Positions 47,215 through 60,323 of a stretch of DNA of 64,000 nt are shown here, piece after piece. The notes beneath the pieces are model-generated. The model searched no databases. It had not been told where the DNA came from and saw only the letters and a list, made by a program, of their open reading frames with translations. The stretch covers positions 4,408,975-4,472,974 of the forward strand of contig NC_135554.1 of assembly GCF_964340395.1 (NCBI RefSeq), in the 5' to 3' direction. This DNA is from Glandiceps talaboti. Taxonomy: Eukaryota > Hemichordata > Enteropneusta > Spengelidae. The translations under genes were made by a program, and so were the position numbers. Numbering within the stretch: position 1 is the first letter of the stretch; each line of letters opens with the position of its first letter.

Positions 47215-50200
47215 ATATATATATATATATATATATAGTTTTGTATTACGCTCTGCCACTGCGGTATAGAGCACTGTCTTAGCAGATTGATTCTCACCGA
47301 GTTATATATATATATATATATATATGCCTCCCTCCAGTTGATGCCCAAGTTGGGCTATAACAATTGATTATGTGCATCCGTCAGTCCATCGTCCATCAGT
47401 TTGTGTGACGGTCAAATGTCAAATTTCATTCAAACTTGGTAAGGGGACATTATATCAAACGTGATATATGCAAGTTACTTTGTTTTTAATATTTACAAAT
47501 TTAACCAAACTGTGGCCATATTAGCCGTTCAATATTATATTGCACAGAAACTCCATTCGAGTTTCTATCCCATGTTAATAGATGCAAGCTTTCTTTAAAA
47601 CGTTGACCTTAACCTTATCTGTCGGGGTCAGTTACCAAACGTCTTACATTTGTTATATATCACAGACGCCTTGCAGTATTTATTTTTTGCAAATTTCTTT
47701 CACATAATGTTTACAGGTAATGCAGAAGAGAAATACACACTAGCATTACTTGTGGTACTCCTATCCCTTTTTATTGAATTTTGACAACAAATTATTATTT
47801 ACTGCACTGCACATCTGACAAATCTATACTGCATAGAGACTCCATTATCTCTTTACAGGTTCACGCTTTCATTTATACGCTTTATAATTTTGACCTTGGC
47901 CTGGCCTTCAGGGTAAATAATTAAAATCAATGCATTTCTTGTATATTACTTTAACACTTTGTAGTATTTAGTTGTTGCAAATTATGTTTATAGGTATACA
48001 CAAGCATTACATATGTGCTCAATACTTTTTACTGAGTAGCAACAATGTTATATAGGACTAAAAACCAACTTTAAAGGTGATTCAAAATACCCCATACCAC
48101 AACCTTCAAACATGTTCTTTATATGTCTCATAACTAGTACATGCAAAGTTGACTGTTCAAAATTGCATAAGTGGGAATAAAAAGAGTTAAAACTAGCCGA
48201 CCTGAGCAGCCATGAATCTTACAGTTATATTGCCTATCTTCTTTCAATGACGACTATATCACCATGTTCGATAGATTGATTTGGCTTTTTATGCAGGGTC
48301 GTGTCCTACGTATACACGAGCAACAATAATGAAAATGCTAGTGATTTTGGAGAGTATATATATCGTGTTCAAGTTGAATTCTTTTGCGGATTCGGACCTC
48401 AATAAAACTAAACCACTGTTGTAAGTCGATATCAAAATGTGTCTAATGATATTTTATTGACTCAAAAACTAATATTTCGAACCTAGCATAATGTTCCGAT
48501 TGCCATTTTTTCCCGTCCCATAAGTTGATTATTACTAAAGTTCAATGGTTTTGCGGTGTAGGCCTTGACTACCTGGGCGGGACAAAAGCCGATCTAATTA
48601 TATTTTGTATATATGAAATGAGAGTGACCTGTAAATGTTTCACAGTTTTCATTGTGGTCTTGTATTATCGCATACTTGGCTTGTAGTCGCGAGTTTATGT
48701 CTATTATTTTTATATTTCGGTCAGATATGTCTAGGACACAATACTCTAGACTTACGGAGCCCGAGTCTGCGACCTACTTAAAACTCGCACTCGGACTGAA
48801 CAAAAGCAGGTCTCATCGACTTGTTGGGGACTCAAATTATTGCGTGTTTTTGATCATAGGGTACAGGTGATTATTAAGAGTTTTTAATTATCGTTAGTTG
48901 GGTAGTGTTGTCAAAGCAGTAGTTTTGTTTCTCGGGTAGTCACCGCGGCGGTATAACCGTTCCCCGATCAAAGCTGAAGTAGTAGAATACATATGGACTT
49001 GGAGACTATAATTGGCTTGAATTTATCCATATTATCCTTATTATCAATTAGATATATTGCAAAATTCTTAAAGTAATACAGAAATAATGTCTCTAACTTC
49101 AAAACAAACCGAGACATCGAAGCGAACGTGGCTCAAATCTAGTTGCAGGCTTTCGCTCATAACCATGTGTTAGGGTCGCGACCTTGATTGCATGCTGACG
49201 TCAATATTGTCCAATGATATAGAATATCATGAACACATCGCAATATAGTTTCCTAACATTTATACTTCTGATACCACGATTCATTACAAAATTCTTCTGA
49301 TGAATAATTAACTAGACATGTTACGTGCCATCACGAGGGAAACCATACAATTTATTTTTTATACGATTAAATGCAAACCCAAGACTTCGCAATTCATTTA
49401 TAACTTACTGCTGGCTATACAATTTTGTTAATAAACCTTGAAGTTCTTCTTTTACATCATTTTCATCCAAATTTAGCGAGTAACTTATATGAACCTCGGT
49501 TTTTTGAGTGGTACATAGTGCTGTTTACATGCAATGACTCGGAGCGTGCCTCCATATGCTCGGAGAAAATCGAACCAGTTAGTGTATTGTGAGACCAACA
49601 AAAATATTGTGGCCCTGCATGTCGGGCTACGCCTTCATGACGTTTTCCGTGGGTATTCTAATATATACTTGAATATTTTATTTGCGATGAAATACGTTTA
49701 CTTCCTTGTTAAATATGCCGCTAAAAAGGTGACATGAGTGAGTGGGCTAAAACGTATGCCGTCACCAAGGTATCACAGTGCTCTTGTCGGCAAATGATAA
49801 AAATTAGATAACTAAGAGTCGTTGATTGTGAAAACACCTGAAATTACAAGTATTTATGTATATCAAGTCTAGCAATTTTCTTTATGTTGCCCATTTGTAA
49901 CATAAGGCTAGGGTACATATCATATATGGAAACTTCAAATTAATAATTTCTGTACTGCTACCCACAGAGTGACACAGATGATAGTCAGGTAGTGCGGGTA
50001 AAAAGGTTTGGTTAAGACGTGTAGATTGTAGTTTTTGTTTACAACCATCAATGCATTTTTTCACAGTGTTGTTGAGTTTTAGTCACGTGTTGACTATGCG
50101 TGTCACGGCCTCAATTCTTGTCAGTCTCTCTATTACGTCACAAAATGGGCATGGTCTAGGCGGGACCAGAAATACCCGACAACTCTCGAAGTAAATCCGA

Positions 50201-52400
50201 CTGGAACTGACTGAAAAAAACTCAGGTGTTTGCAGACGCTTTTTCAGAGTTTTAAAACCAGAATACGATTCATGAACACATCGTCTAGCAAAACAGCAAT
50301 AGTCAATGTGGGTATTTTGAATCACGTTCAAGTGCAACAAAACCAGACCATTAGACATATAGACTTCATTTAGTGACTACGTATACGTGTACAGTGTAAG
50401 ATGTTTCCTTCCTACTTGTATAATTTCACTGTGACCGTGACCTTCATGGACAATGACTGAATGGAAATCACATTTCTTGTAGAAAATAACTTTATGCTAC
50501 ACACTCAAAAACATTATTATTTAGACACTACATTCAAGAGTCTTGTTTTGACCTTTGTCATCTGAGGTAAGATTTATTTTATGATATTTACCATTTGCCA
50601 TGACCTTTACCCTCTGCGTCAGTTATCACAATCAAGCCATCTCTTGCACATTGTATTATTAGTACACATTTACGGTATATAAGTGTTATCAATTTCTTTC
50701 AAGTCTTTCAAAGGTGATGCATAATAAGGGTTGTATACACATACATCATGTTTCTACTTAATAATACCACTTTTTAGTGAATGGTTGCCTTATTTGGTGT
50801 AAAAATCCAATATCTGTACAGTACCAAAAGGACAAAAAAACCACACCCATTTAATACAAGTACATACACTACATAAAAATGTATATGAGTTATAAACTTT
50901 CTGTTGTGATCTTTACTTTCTGAAACAGACAATCAACACACAAGGGATTTAGTTTTTTCAATGGATTACCCTTCTTCGAAGACTTGCTCTTGAAGCATAA
51001 CATGAAGGAATACGAGTCAGATAGCACAACTATCATATACCTACTCCCCATGAAGACTTCAGTGGTTAATATTCGATTCTCCTCAATATTTTGCCAATTA
51101 CATGCTTTAACTTGCTCCTGTCACTTATTGTCTTGAGAGCTTGACATGAAACAACTAGTTTGACAATGCCAAACACACAGTAAGGGTATGCCAACACACA
51201 AAATTCAAATGTAGCTGACTGCTGAAATGAAACTTCAACACATACATTGTCTAAATATTGTAGATATACAATAAATGTGTCTGTCATTAAACCCTATCCC
51301 CTTTCATCACTTCATTCTTTAAATTTATATTGTTCGAAAAAAGAGAAACTGTCGGCGAGAATATCAATCAAAGCAATACTTACTTTTCACAAAGATATCC
51401 AGATCCCCATCTTCCATGTCACAGTAAATAATAAAATGGAGTATACTGATGTATACAACAAGATATGTATAGAAAGTGACCACACCCAATTGCTGTAAGC
51501 TGGTGTTTTACTTAAAACTACAATCTGTTGATTTTTTATATACATCAAAATTGCATCGATATGTATAATGACACTCCCTCATGCCTTACAATTTCCATTA
51601 TATAGTGTATGCATAAAAAAGTTATCGCTCATTGCCTTTCGGCTGTTGACTGCTACACAACCTGCTCATGCATTTAAATATAATGTATTTTTTCTCATTG
51701 ATGGGCAAATGGACAGAGTCCTGAGGAGGCTTTTGTGAGAAAGTTGGGGTGTATATAGCGATTTCAGGGATCCCGTCACTCATCAACTCATACATGTAGT
51801 ACGGAAATATATCCAACTAATATATGCAAGTAAATCGCTCTAAATTATTATGAATTATAAATATGAATAAATGAATATTTATAAAATAATTGATGTCATG
51901 CTGTTCCTTTCTTCTGTGTCGATCAAATACTCATATACCTTGGCAAAAACGATCTATATAGAATTAAACGTCTCCCGACTTGTAATAAGATCACCGAGAC
52001 AGAAAGGAAGGCAACTGGGAAAAATTAAATTAGATACTGAAATGCATCAGCAGATGCATAGGGATTCTTTCATTGGAATTGGAAGGTTATAATTCGACAA
52101 TCGCCATGGAAACTGTCAGATTCACGTATTTCGTATCTAATAACCGAACATAAAGTCATCTTCCAATGAGAGCTTTCTGATTTATTCATCATCTTTTAGT
52201 ATCATCTTATCATCCGTCTTAATTCGCCATAAAACCCTGATCCTTTCGTAAATAAGAGTCAGTATACCGGTGATTTACATGATTTTGGAAAAAATACACG
52301 TGTTTTTGTTTACTTCAAAGGGAGCGAGACACACCAGCTCATTTGTCTCGACATGATGATAGATTTCAAACTTTTTCGTATGTTGTGACCATCAATGTTT
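47215..52400. other. Unassigned intergenic sequence
   Basis: No gene recognised. 47326-47470 has CCGTCAGTCCATCGTCCATC, then CAAATTTCATTCAAACTTGG, a member of the same loose dispersed repeat family as 52425-52580 and 56515-56620. The rest is AT-rich with short ORFs lacking motifs or splice context. Confidence 0.5.
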
Positions 52401-52424
52401 AATTGGGTGCACAAAGAAAGCAAC

Positions 52425-52893
<469 letters not shown>

Positions 52894-53296
52894 CAAAAAC
52901 TTCGGTGTCAACACTTTTAGAGATCACAAGAGGAAAACATTTATATTCCATAACTTGCTTGGCTAGACGATTGATCGTGTATTTCGTTTATTCGCATGCA
53001 GTGTACAGCTGGAATAATGTTGGCCTTTTTCATTTGTAAATTTAATTGTGGAATTAACATCGTATTTGAGAAACTGTATTAATCAGTATCAGAACTTTCC
53101 CAAGCACTTGTTGAAAGCTTAAAAAATGCACAATTTAGTACAGCTTTACCAGAAAAGGATGTAACCAACGCGGCACCAATTTAGCATATTGAAAGATGGC
53201 TGATACTATTCTGAGATTAACCACTTAGGAAACATGCTGTGCAAGGCTTGGCTTGCTACACTAAGCAAAAGACTAAAATGTACCGAATGACATTAA

Positions 53297-54898
53297 TTGT
53301 TTTCAAAAATCTTACTGAAAACGACTCTGACGAGCCAATGTGGATTTGCATTGAGATTACAAAATGGAGGAAAATGGCATTCAATCACATGTGAAAATAT
53401 GTTTAAATTGACAGCTGGTGATGTTCTTATTGATTATGGTGAGCGTTTGGCATACAGAAATGACCAAGATAGAAAAAATAGGTCATCAGAAAGAAACAAA
53501 GCACTACGGAAATTGTACAAATACAAGAAAAGCCTGACCAGGAAAAGGCAATCTAGAAGTAGAACGGATGAACAAGTAATGAAAACCCCTAAAGATAAAA
53601 GATCACAATATGAGATGCACCGCAACTGTGTTGTACTATCACATGATGGAAGACAAAGTGAGGAAGAAATGCAACATTCTGACTGTGGTGATAGTCAACG
53701 ACTTGTTGGGTCTGAAATGAATAAGTCACTTGAAAGAAGCAATGATTCTTCAAACGACAGTTTTAGTTTGATTGAGGACAATACAACAAGGATGGGAAGG
53801 ATTACACTTGCTAGAAAAAGGAAACAAACAGCAATACCAACTGTTACTAATGACAATAATGAAATCCCAATTTGGCAAAGTAAAAGCGCCTGGAAACAGC
53901 TGTTCTCATTAGAGGATGTAGACCTTGAAGAGCAAGCAGTTTTGGAAGCAGTATCTCCCTTAACAATAGCAAAGTACCCCAGTGCTAATCCGTGTCACAT
54001 GGATCATAGGAATGATCTTGACATCTCACCATGCACGAATAGTGATAGCAGTGGTATTCAGAAACTTACCGAGAATACATGTACAACAGGCACACACTTT
54101 GCATTACCATACAACAATGACAGCAATGCAACTCAGACTGATAAACAAATATTGGAGAAGTGTGTTGAATGTCCAAGGAATGATGCAGTAGATTGCAGAC
54201 TGAAGTCTATGAATAAAGTGTGCCACCTCAAGAGTGAAGATATTGATCTAAGAACAATCTCCATAGGTAATCAGTATACAGAAAGTGAAATATGTTCAGG
54301 CCAAGAAGAGTGTGGGAAGAAGAGTGTGGAAATTAAATCTCTTTCTAAAGAAAGTAACATGCACTATCACCTTCAAGATAGTGCAATGTCGCAGATAGAC
54401 ATTAGTATACAGAGTGGATTTTCTGTTGCGCCCACTATTGAGCATCATGACTTTGAAAGAGGCAAACATGACTCCCTTCCCATAGAAAACAATCACACTG
54501 CAATAACAGACAACAAGGTTCTAGAGATGCCCTACCAAGTGATGAATGGCAAATGTCATGACCATATGATACACCCATGGAATCCATGAGTGAAATTAAC
54601 ACTGTAAAGAGAAATGATGCAAATGGCAGATATTCGAAGGACACCAATATCAGAAGTGATTTTGTTCCTAATTAAAAGAGCCACTTTTTCGACCACAAAG
54701 ACAAACAGACGGGGTCGTCAACTAGAAGGAGGCAGCATGTTTCAACATGACAAAGAAGACTATGATGAGAAGAGTACACTAGATATGAAATCCTCAGAGT
54801 GTTTTGATACTGAGGGAGTTGGTGTAGATGCTGGAGACTTTCAAGATAATTACAAGGACAGTGATGATCATAACCAGAAAAAGATAAACATAACATAG
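53297..54898 (+). pseudogene. 5'-truncated, frameshifted copy of the Mutator-like ORF
   Basis: From 53347 the sequence matches 16434 onward, so the copy begins in the last part of the transposase fold (ALRLQNGGKWHS) and lacks all three catalytic-type acidic residues and the Cys clusters. The first 50 bp of the open frame are unrelated sequence. A one-base loss near 54566 breaks the frame (A copy ...CHDHNGTPMES; here ...CHDHMIHPWNP, stop). The original frame resumes to a TAG at 54896-54898, the same stop as in copy A. It cannot act as a transposase. Confidence 0.85.
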
Positions 54899-55232
54899 AT
54901 TTCCATAATACTAAAGCAGATGACGACTCAGACAAACAAACAGACACTATGCCACTGATAAACACAACAGAGTCTTGTGGAATGAGTGCTCCCGTGGAAT
55001 CCTTGCTAGAACATGCTGATACAGAAAGATAGTGTCTGCTAGCAACACTAGATGATGGCTTTGAAGACAAGCAAACAACATTTTGCCTAACATAAACACT
55101 ACAGAGCCTTATGAAAGGAGAGATGAATGAAGCCGTTTCTAGGAAATCCTGATAATTTGTAGGACTAGGAAAGTAACGAAATCAGATGGTGACCATCCTC
55201 TATAGAACTTTCTCTCCAATATTCTGCCAGGT

Positions 55233-55305
<73 letters not shown>
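55233..55305. repeat. (CA)n microsatellite, copy B
   Basis: About 36 CA units, against about 16 at the equivalent site in copy A. Confidence 0.95.
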
Positions 55306-55308
<3 letters not shown>

Positions 55309-56299
55309 CGATTTCGAGGACCAATGGACAGACAGAACTCCCCAGAAACATACTTTGGAGCTTAATGGAAAGAGAGCTCGTATAGAAGCCACTTTAGATT
55401 ATCCTGATATTGAAAGAAATAGTCTGCAAATGAACAAAATAGATGGTCACTTTCAGGACAAACAAACAGGCATTTTGTCACACACTAACAGTAACTCTAA
55501 AGAACTTGGTGAAAAGAGTGCTCCTAAGATCCCTCATTAAGGAGATGGTGCAAAGAGAGATAACATTAAAAACAATGACATAGTCAGCCATCCGGTTCAT
55601 AAAGAAGATGACCTAGCCCACTTTTAATAAGGTCAAAACAGAGGCCATGATAAACAGACAGCTAAGAGACAATATACTGGACAATCAAAGATTGAAGTGG
55701 TAAGGCTGCATTTACAATGCAACATCATAATTATGGGTGGAGATGGTGCAAATATAGACCACTAATAGGTAAAAGTTAACCCCATCAATTAAGTCCATCT
55801 ATGTCTAGCCATATAAAACGACCCAAACCGTAAGTACGTACTGTAAGAGCAGGATTGGAAACATTGCTACGAATGATGTGTGGCGATACCCTGATACCTT
55901 TATGATTAGAAAAATGTAGAAAAAAATCCATTAGTAAATGCTGTCAAATATCCTCACTCCTTACAACTTCTAGGACAGAAAACGAACATGCGGTCCAGGA
56001 GGGTATGTTATTGGTCAAGTCAAAACAGATTATTTTTTAATTGCAAAAAAGGAAACGGTTTTCAGGAGTCTAATCATTGTAAACAAGTTATGAAGACAAT
56101 GGCAAACAACAGGCGAATCATTACAATTGTATACATTCATATTGTGATTTCATACAATAATGTAAAATTTGTTAAACATTTCAAATTTATATTTGTTATC
56201 AGGTATGTTTAAAATATCATGAGCAAAACATCCTAAAATATGGCAAAATGTCAAAATATATTCCTAAATGTTGTGATGCATCCTTAAAATTGTACTTAT

Positions 56300-56505
56300 T
56301 TTCTGTCCATACATGTACAAGAATCAAAAGTATATTATGTAACTGCAGATTATTCCACAGACTACAAGGAAAGTATTTGAACTTTATAGAAATTCAACTG
56401 AATAGTTTTTAAGGCCCGTTGGGCCGTTCCTATCCAAGCCAGGGGTAATAATTGTAAAGTGCTTTGAGCACGTTGTGGGAAAGCGCTATATGAGAACCCA
56501 ACTTT
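56300..56505 (+). mobile_element. SINE/LINE 3' tail, copy B
   Basis: AAAGTGCTTTGAGCACGTTG followed by GTGGGAAAGCGCTATATGAG and AACCCAAC, closer to the canonical tail than copy A. The ATT repeat that follows is split by the next insertion. Confidence 0.5.
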
Positions 56506-57290
56506 ATTTGTCCTTATGGATTGGGTTCCATTCGTCTGTCCGTCCGTCCGTCTGTCCGTCCGGAGCTCTTTCTTGGAGATGCCTTGACCAATTTTTTTTC
56601 AAACTTGGTACCAGGGCAATATACTATGGCATACATATGGACGTCAATTTGTTTTATGATACGATCCAATATCGCCACCTAGCAGCCATTTTGTATCTCA
56701 GACATGCTTGAACAGATCTCATTCAAAGTTGGTATTAGCAAGGTGTTCTATGACATACATGTGCATATCCATTTTCATCGTGATACAATCCAATATGGCT
56801 GCCTGGTAGCCATTTTGTTTGTGAATTTTCCCTGTCCAAAGCCATAACTCAGAATGCTTGAACAGATCTCATTCAAAGTTAGCATTAGGACAGTGTTCTA
56901 TGACATACATGTGCATATTCATTGTTGTCGTGATACGATCCAATATGGCTGCCTGGCAGCCATTTTGTTTGCGAATTTTCCATGTCCAAAGCCATAACTC
57001 AGACATGCTTGAACAGATCTCATTCAAAGTTGGTATTAGCACAGCGTTCTATGACATACATGTGCAAATCCATTTTCGTCATGATACAATCCGATATGGC
57101 TGCCTGACAGCCATTTTGTTGGTGCAGTTTTCATGTCCAAAGCCATAACTCAGACATGCTTGAACAGAGAAGTGATATCAAAAACAACCATATAAGGCCA
57201 AACAACATTAACCAGGTTTGAAAATGACAACATAAACTGCCAGTTCCTTAAAACCCAATCATATCGGGGAATGTCATTTTCAATGACTTG
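56503..57290. mobile_element. Insertion specific to copy B carrying about 150-bp tandem repeats
   Basis: Absent from copy A, where AACCCAAC runs straight into the ATT repeat. It begins with a (GTCC)-rich GTCTGTCCGTCCGTCCGTCT tract, then repeated units at about 56700-56845, 56846-57000 and 57001-57150. Each holds GCTTGAACAGATCTCATTCA, TCTATGACATACATGTGCA, ATGGCTGCCTG and GTCCAAAGCCATAACTCAGA. A partial first unit precedes them. No ORF of note. Confidence 0.75.
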
Positions 57291-57294
57291 TTAT

Positions 57295-59530
57295 TATTAT
57301 TTGTAGTTAAAATCATTATTTACTGCATAACTCAAAAACTGTAATACATAGAGACTCCATTCAAGTGTTTACCCCCATATTATTACATACAAGCTATCTT
57401 TGACCACGACATTGACCTTCAGGGCGAATTATCAAAATCAAGCCAGTTGCTGCCTATCACAGACAGATTGTAGTGTTTGAGGGGTTGTATCTTCTATGGA
57501 GACTTATTAATTTTTATTTTGCGATATTCATTATCCTTCCTATGTATATGTATTTCGATTAATATTCTAGGGCTTGAAAGGTAGTTGTCTAATTTTTATG
57601 ATGACCAGAAGGACAATTTAAATCCCACTGAAAAAAAGTACTCAGTTTGGTATTAGTTGGAATAGTTTACCCTCATGCTTAATTTAATGTTTTGGTTTTG
57701 TCCATATGGCAATTAATAACTACATATAGGTAACTTAGTTTTTAGCTTTTTAAAATATATATCTCATGGTTTGCACTCAATAACTTTCCATCTCGCAAAA
57801 CATTCGTACATCTCTGTTGAAGTATTCAGTAAGTGGTTAATTTTAGTAAACATCTATGTTTCATATACTGTGAAGACTTATTGCTTATTGTGTTTTCGGT
57901 AGTTTTAGATCGGTCAACTCTGCTGCCAGTGCATTTGCAATCTCAGAAAGTGAAAGGGACTGGTAACTATTAGATACAACTCATATTAGGTGTATGATCA
58001 TATATTGATTGCTGTTTCCAAGTGTTCCAAGTTAAATAACTTGTTTGTATTTTTAAATGCAGGAGGTTTGCTAGTCTGTATTCAGACGCAAATTATATTT
58101 TGTCGTATTCCTAAAAAACCTTCTGAAATATTTAGTTGTGTGCAAATACATAACCTATAACATACAATCTAATAGTCAGCATGCACATTGCACATACAGA
58201 ACGCACGCCACTCACTCACTCACTCACTCACTCACTCACTCACTCACTCACTCACTCACTCACTCACTAACTCACTCACTCACTGAGGATTCGAACACAT
58301 AGAATACAATCTAACGTCTTGACTTCATGGAACGTCCAGTGCACACCATGTTTAATAATTAATTTTATTAATTTCAGAGGCAACAATAGTATTAAAGATA
58401 AATTACAAAAAAAAAGTCAAAGACAACTCTTGACAGTCTAGAAGTTATCATACACCACAACGTTACAAAATATCACAATCGATACAATCAGGTGCCTTTC
58501 GAATTATAAACTAGATAATTTATATCCTGTCTATTCAAGACTCATGTAATATTTAGCGATGTTAGCTCCTGCTTCTAATTAAACAATTTAAATTTTAGAA
58601 TTCGATATCACACAGAAGAAAAACTCACCACTGGCTACTCTCCTTTTAATGTAAGATTTTGACGAACACACACTTTATGTTGTGATAACATTCATATAAC
58701 TTATATCACTTCATATTGCATCCTAGCATTAGCATCACTGTTTGAACGACGAATATAGCAAAACTATACTAGGAAGATAACTGTTAAAATTCTTTAAGCT
58801 TTGGATGTAAACCCCTTGCTAGTTCTGTTTTCGAATTCGATTTTCCAATAATACTCCACGTCAAATGGCAGTTGAAACAATATACGAGATACAAATTGAA
58901 TGTCCAATATTCCCCCAGAGGCCATTTGAATATGTCATTAGATGAGCGTTTCATTAGTAGGTAAACAGAAGTTGATCAACGAAGTCGTATCTCAAGTCAT
59001 TTAATCACTGCGTAGCCGACGATCGCACAATGTTACACTACCTCATCAAAAGCGAATTTTGTTCGTGGTGGGGGGGGGGGGGTATAATGTCAATGCGATT
59101 GCTGAACTTCATTTTCGCACTTCTAAACAAGTTTGGGAAAATGTCACGTCTTCATTGATAAAAGGTTCTGTATTTACTACTGAGATGTTGATAAGCTTAG
59201 GTGATAAAAAATTCCTTGTACTGCAGATCTGGATACAGTGCTAGGTTTACAGTAGTATGTTGATGTGTTTAAATCACCTCAGTACACAGGTTCATAAGGT
59301 TGGAACTGCATGTTTACCATCGAGTTTTTGCATTGCATCGATCGTAGTAGTGTGACCGCTACATTTTTCATCATGGTGTACATCATAATTTAGATAAACG
59401 TGGCACTGTGATATCGTACTTGTGAATGTTCGAATTCGTTTAGGGGGAGGGGAAAGGGTTTTGTCCTAAACGAACGATGTTCGTTTATTGAGCCTGTGCG
59501 ACATTATGCGTTATTCATAAGTGTATTAAG
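57295..59530. other. Noncoding DNA of duplication copy B
   Basis: Counterpart of 19560-22180. It contains an expanded (CACT)n at 58211-58285 and a poly-G run near 59070 absent from copy A, and has the empty MITE site at 59174-59176. No exon supported. Confidence 0.6.
58211..58285. repeat. (CACT)n microsatellite, copy B
   Basis: Roughly 18 units with one interruption, against about five in copy A near 20563-20583. Confidence 0.95.
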
Positions 59531-59791
59531 ATGTTCGAAACAATAATATTTAAAGCAAAGAGGTATAAGCGTGAAATGTCGATTATTGCAAAGCATAGTA
59601 GCTTTAAGGGTTTTACAACTTCAATAACTACTCAATCTTCTTTTCTGCTGACACATGTACTGATAGCAAATACTTTATTATCCCAAGAAAGATGGTTAAT
59701 AAAAACGCTCCGACCGTTTCCGTTCAAACATGTAATTTATACACATATTTTGATCATGATTATAGAATTTGTGGCGCCAGCTGATATATGA
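59531..59791 (+). other. Small ORF in a low-divergence island, copy B
   Basis: Counterpart of 22181-22441, with one base change over the frame. See that entry; coding status is unknown. Confidence 0.25.
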
Positions 59792-60159
59792 TGTTTTTCT
59801 TATTTTATAATTCTTGAGAATGTCGTCGTTACCATGAGAACTGCCACCAATAAGTTTGCACAAGAGACTCCTTAGGTGCAACATCAGTTTTCTGATAGCC
59901 CAGAAGTCACTCTAACCTCACATGATGTCAAAACTGTCACTTCATAGAGAGCATTTGTTTCAAAAAATAAATATATCAACTTACTACACATCCATAATTA
60001 ACATAATTGTGTTCTCTAATACCATATTTTCATAAATAATCTTAGCCATAGCGGCCTATATTGTGATCAGTCAATATACCATTAACATACTCGATCTGGC
60101 TGATCATAGTACGTTATGGTCTTGAGTTGTGTCCATACATCCATTCCTCAATCTTTGCC

Positions 60160-60323
60160 CTAAGGCTTTCTTTTTGCCTTTTTCGCTTTTAGTTCAGGAG
60201 AGCTACTTTGTTCGGCTTCAGCAGCCCTTTCTTTCTTCTTCCGTGTGTATCGCTTTTTCACAATCACAGCTATTACAAGGATGAACACAGGAATCACTAA
60301 AAAAATCCCATGGCGATTAAATC
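60160..60323 (-). CDS. Second receptor: TM helix and shortened tail
   Basis: The helix GIFLVIPVFILVIAVIV and the basic KKRYTRKKKER are unchanged. After SSSPE small insertions shift the frame to LKAKKAKRKP and a TAG. The gene 1 tail end (AKIEEWMYGHNSRP) is still present downstream in another frame. Which version is ancestral is not known. Confidence 0.75.
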
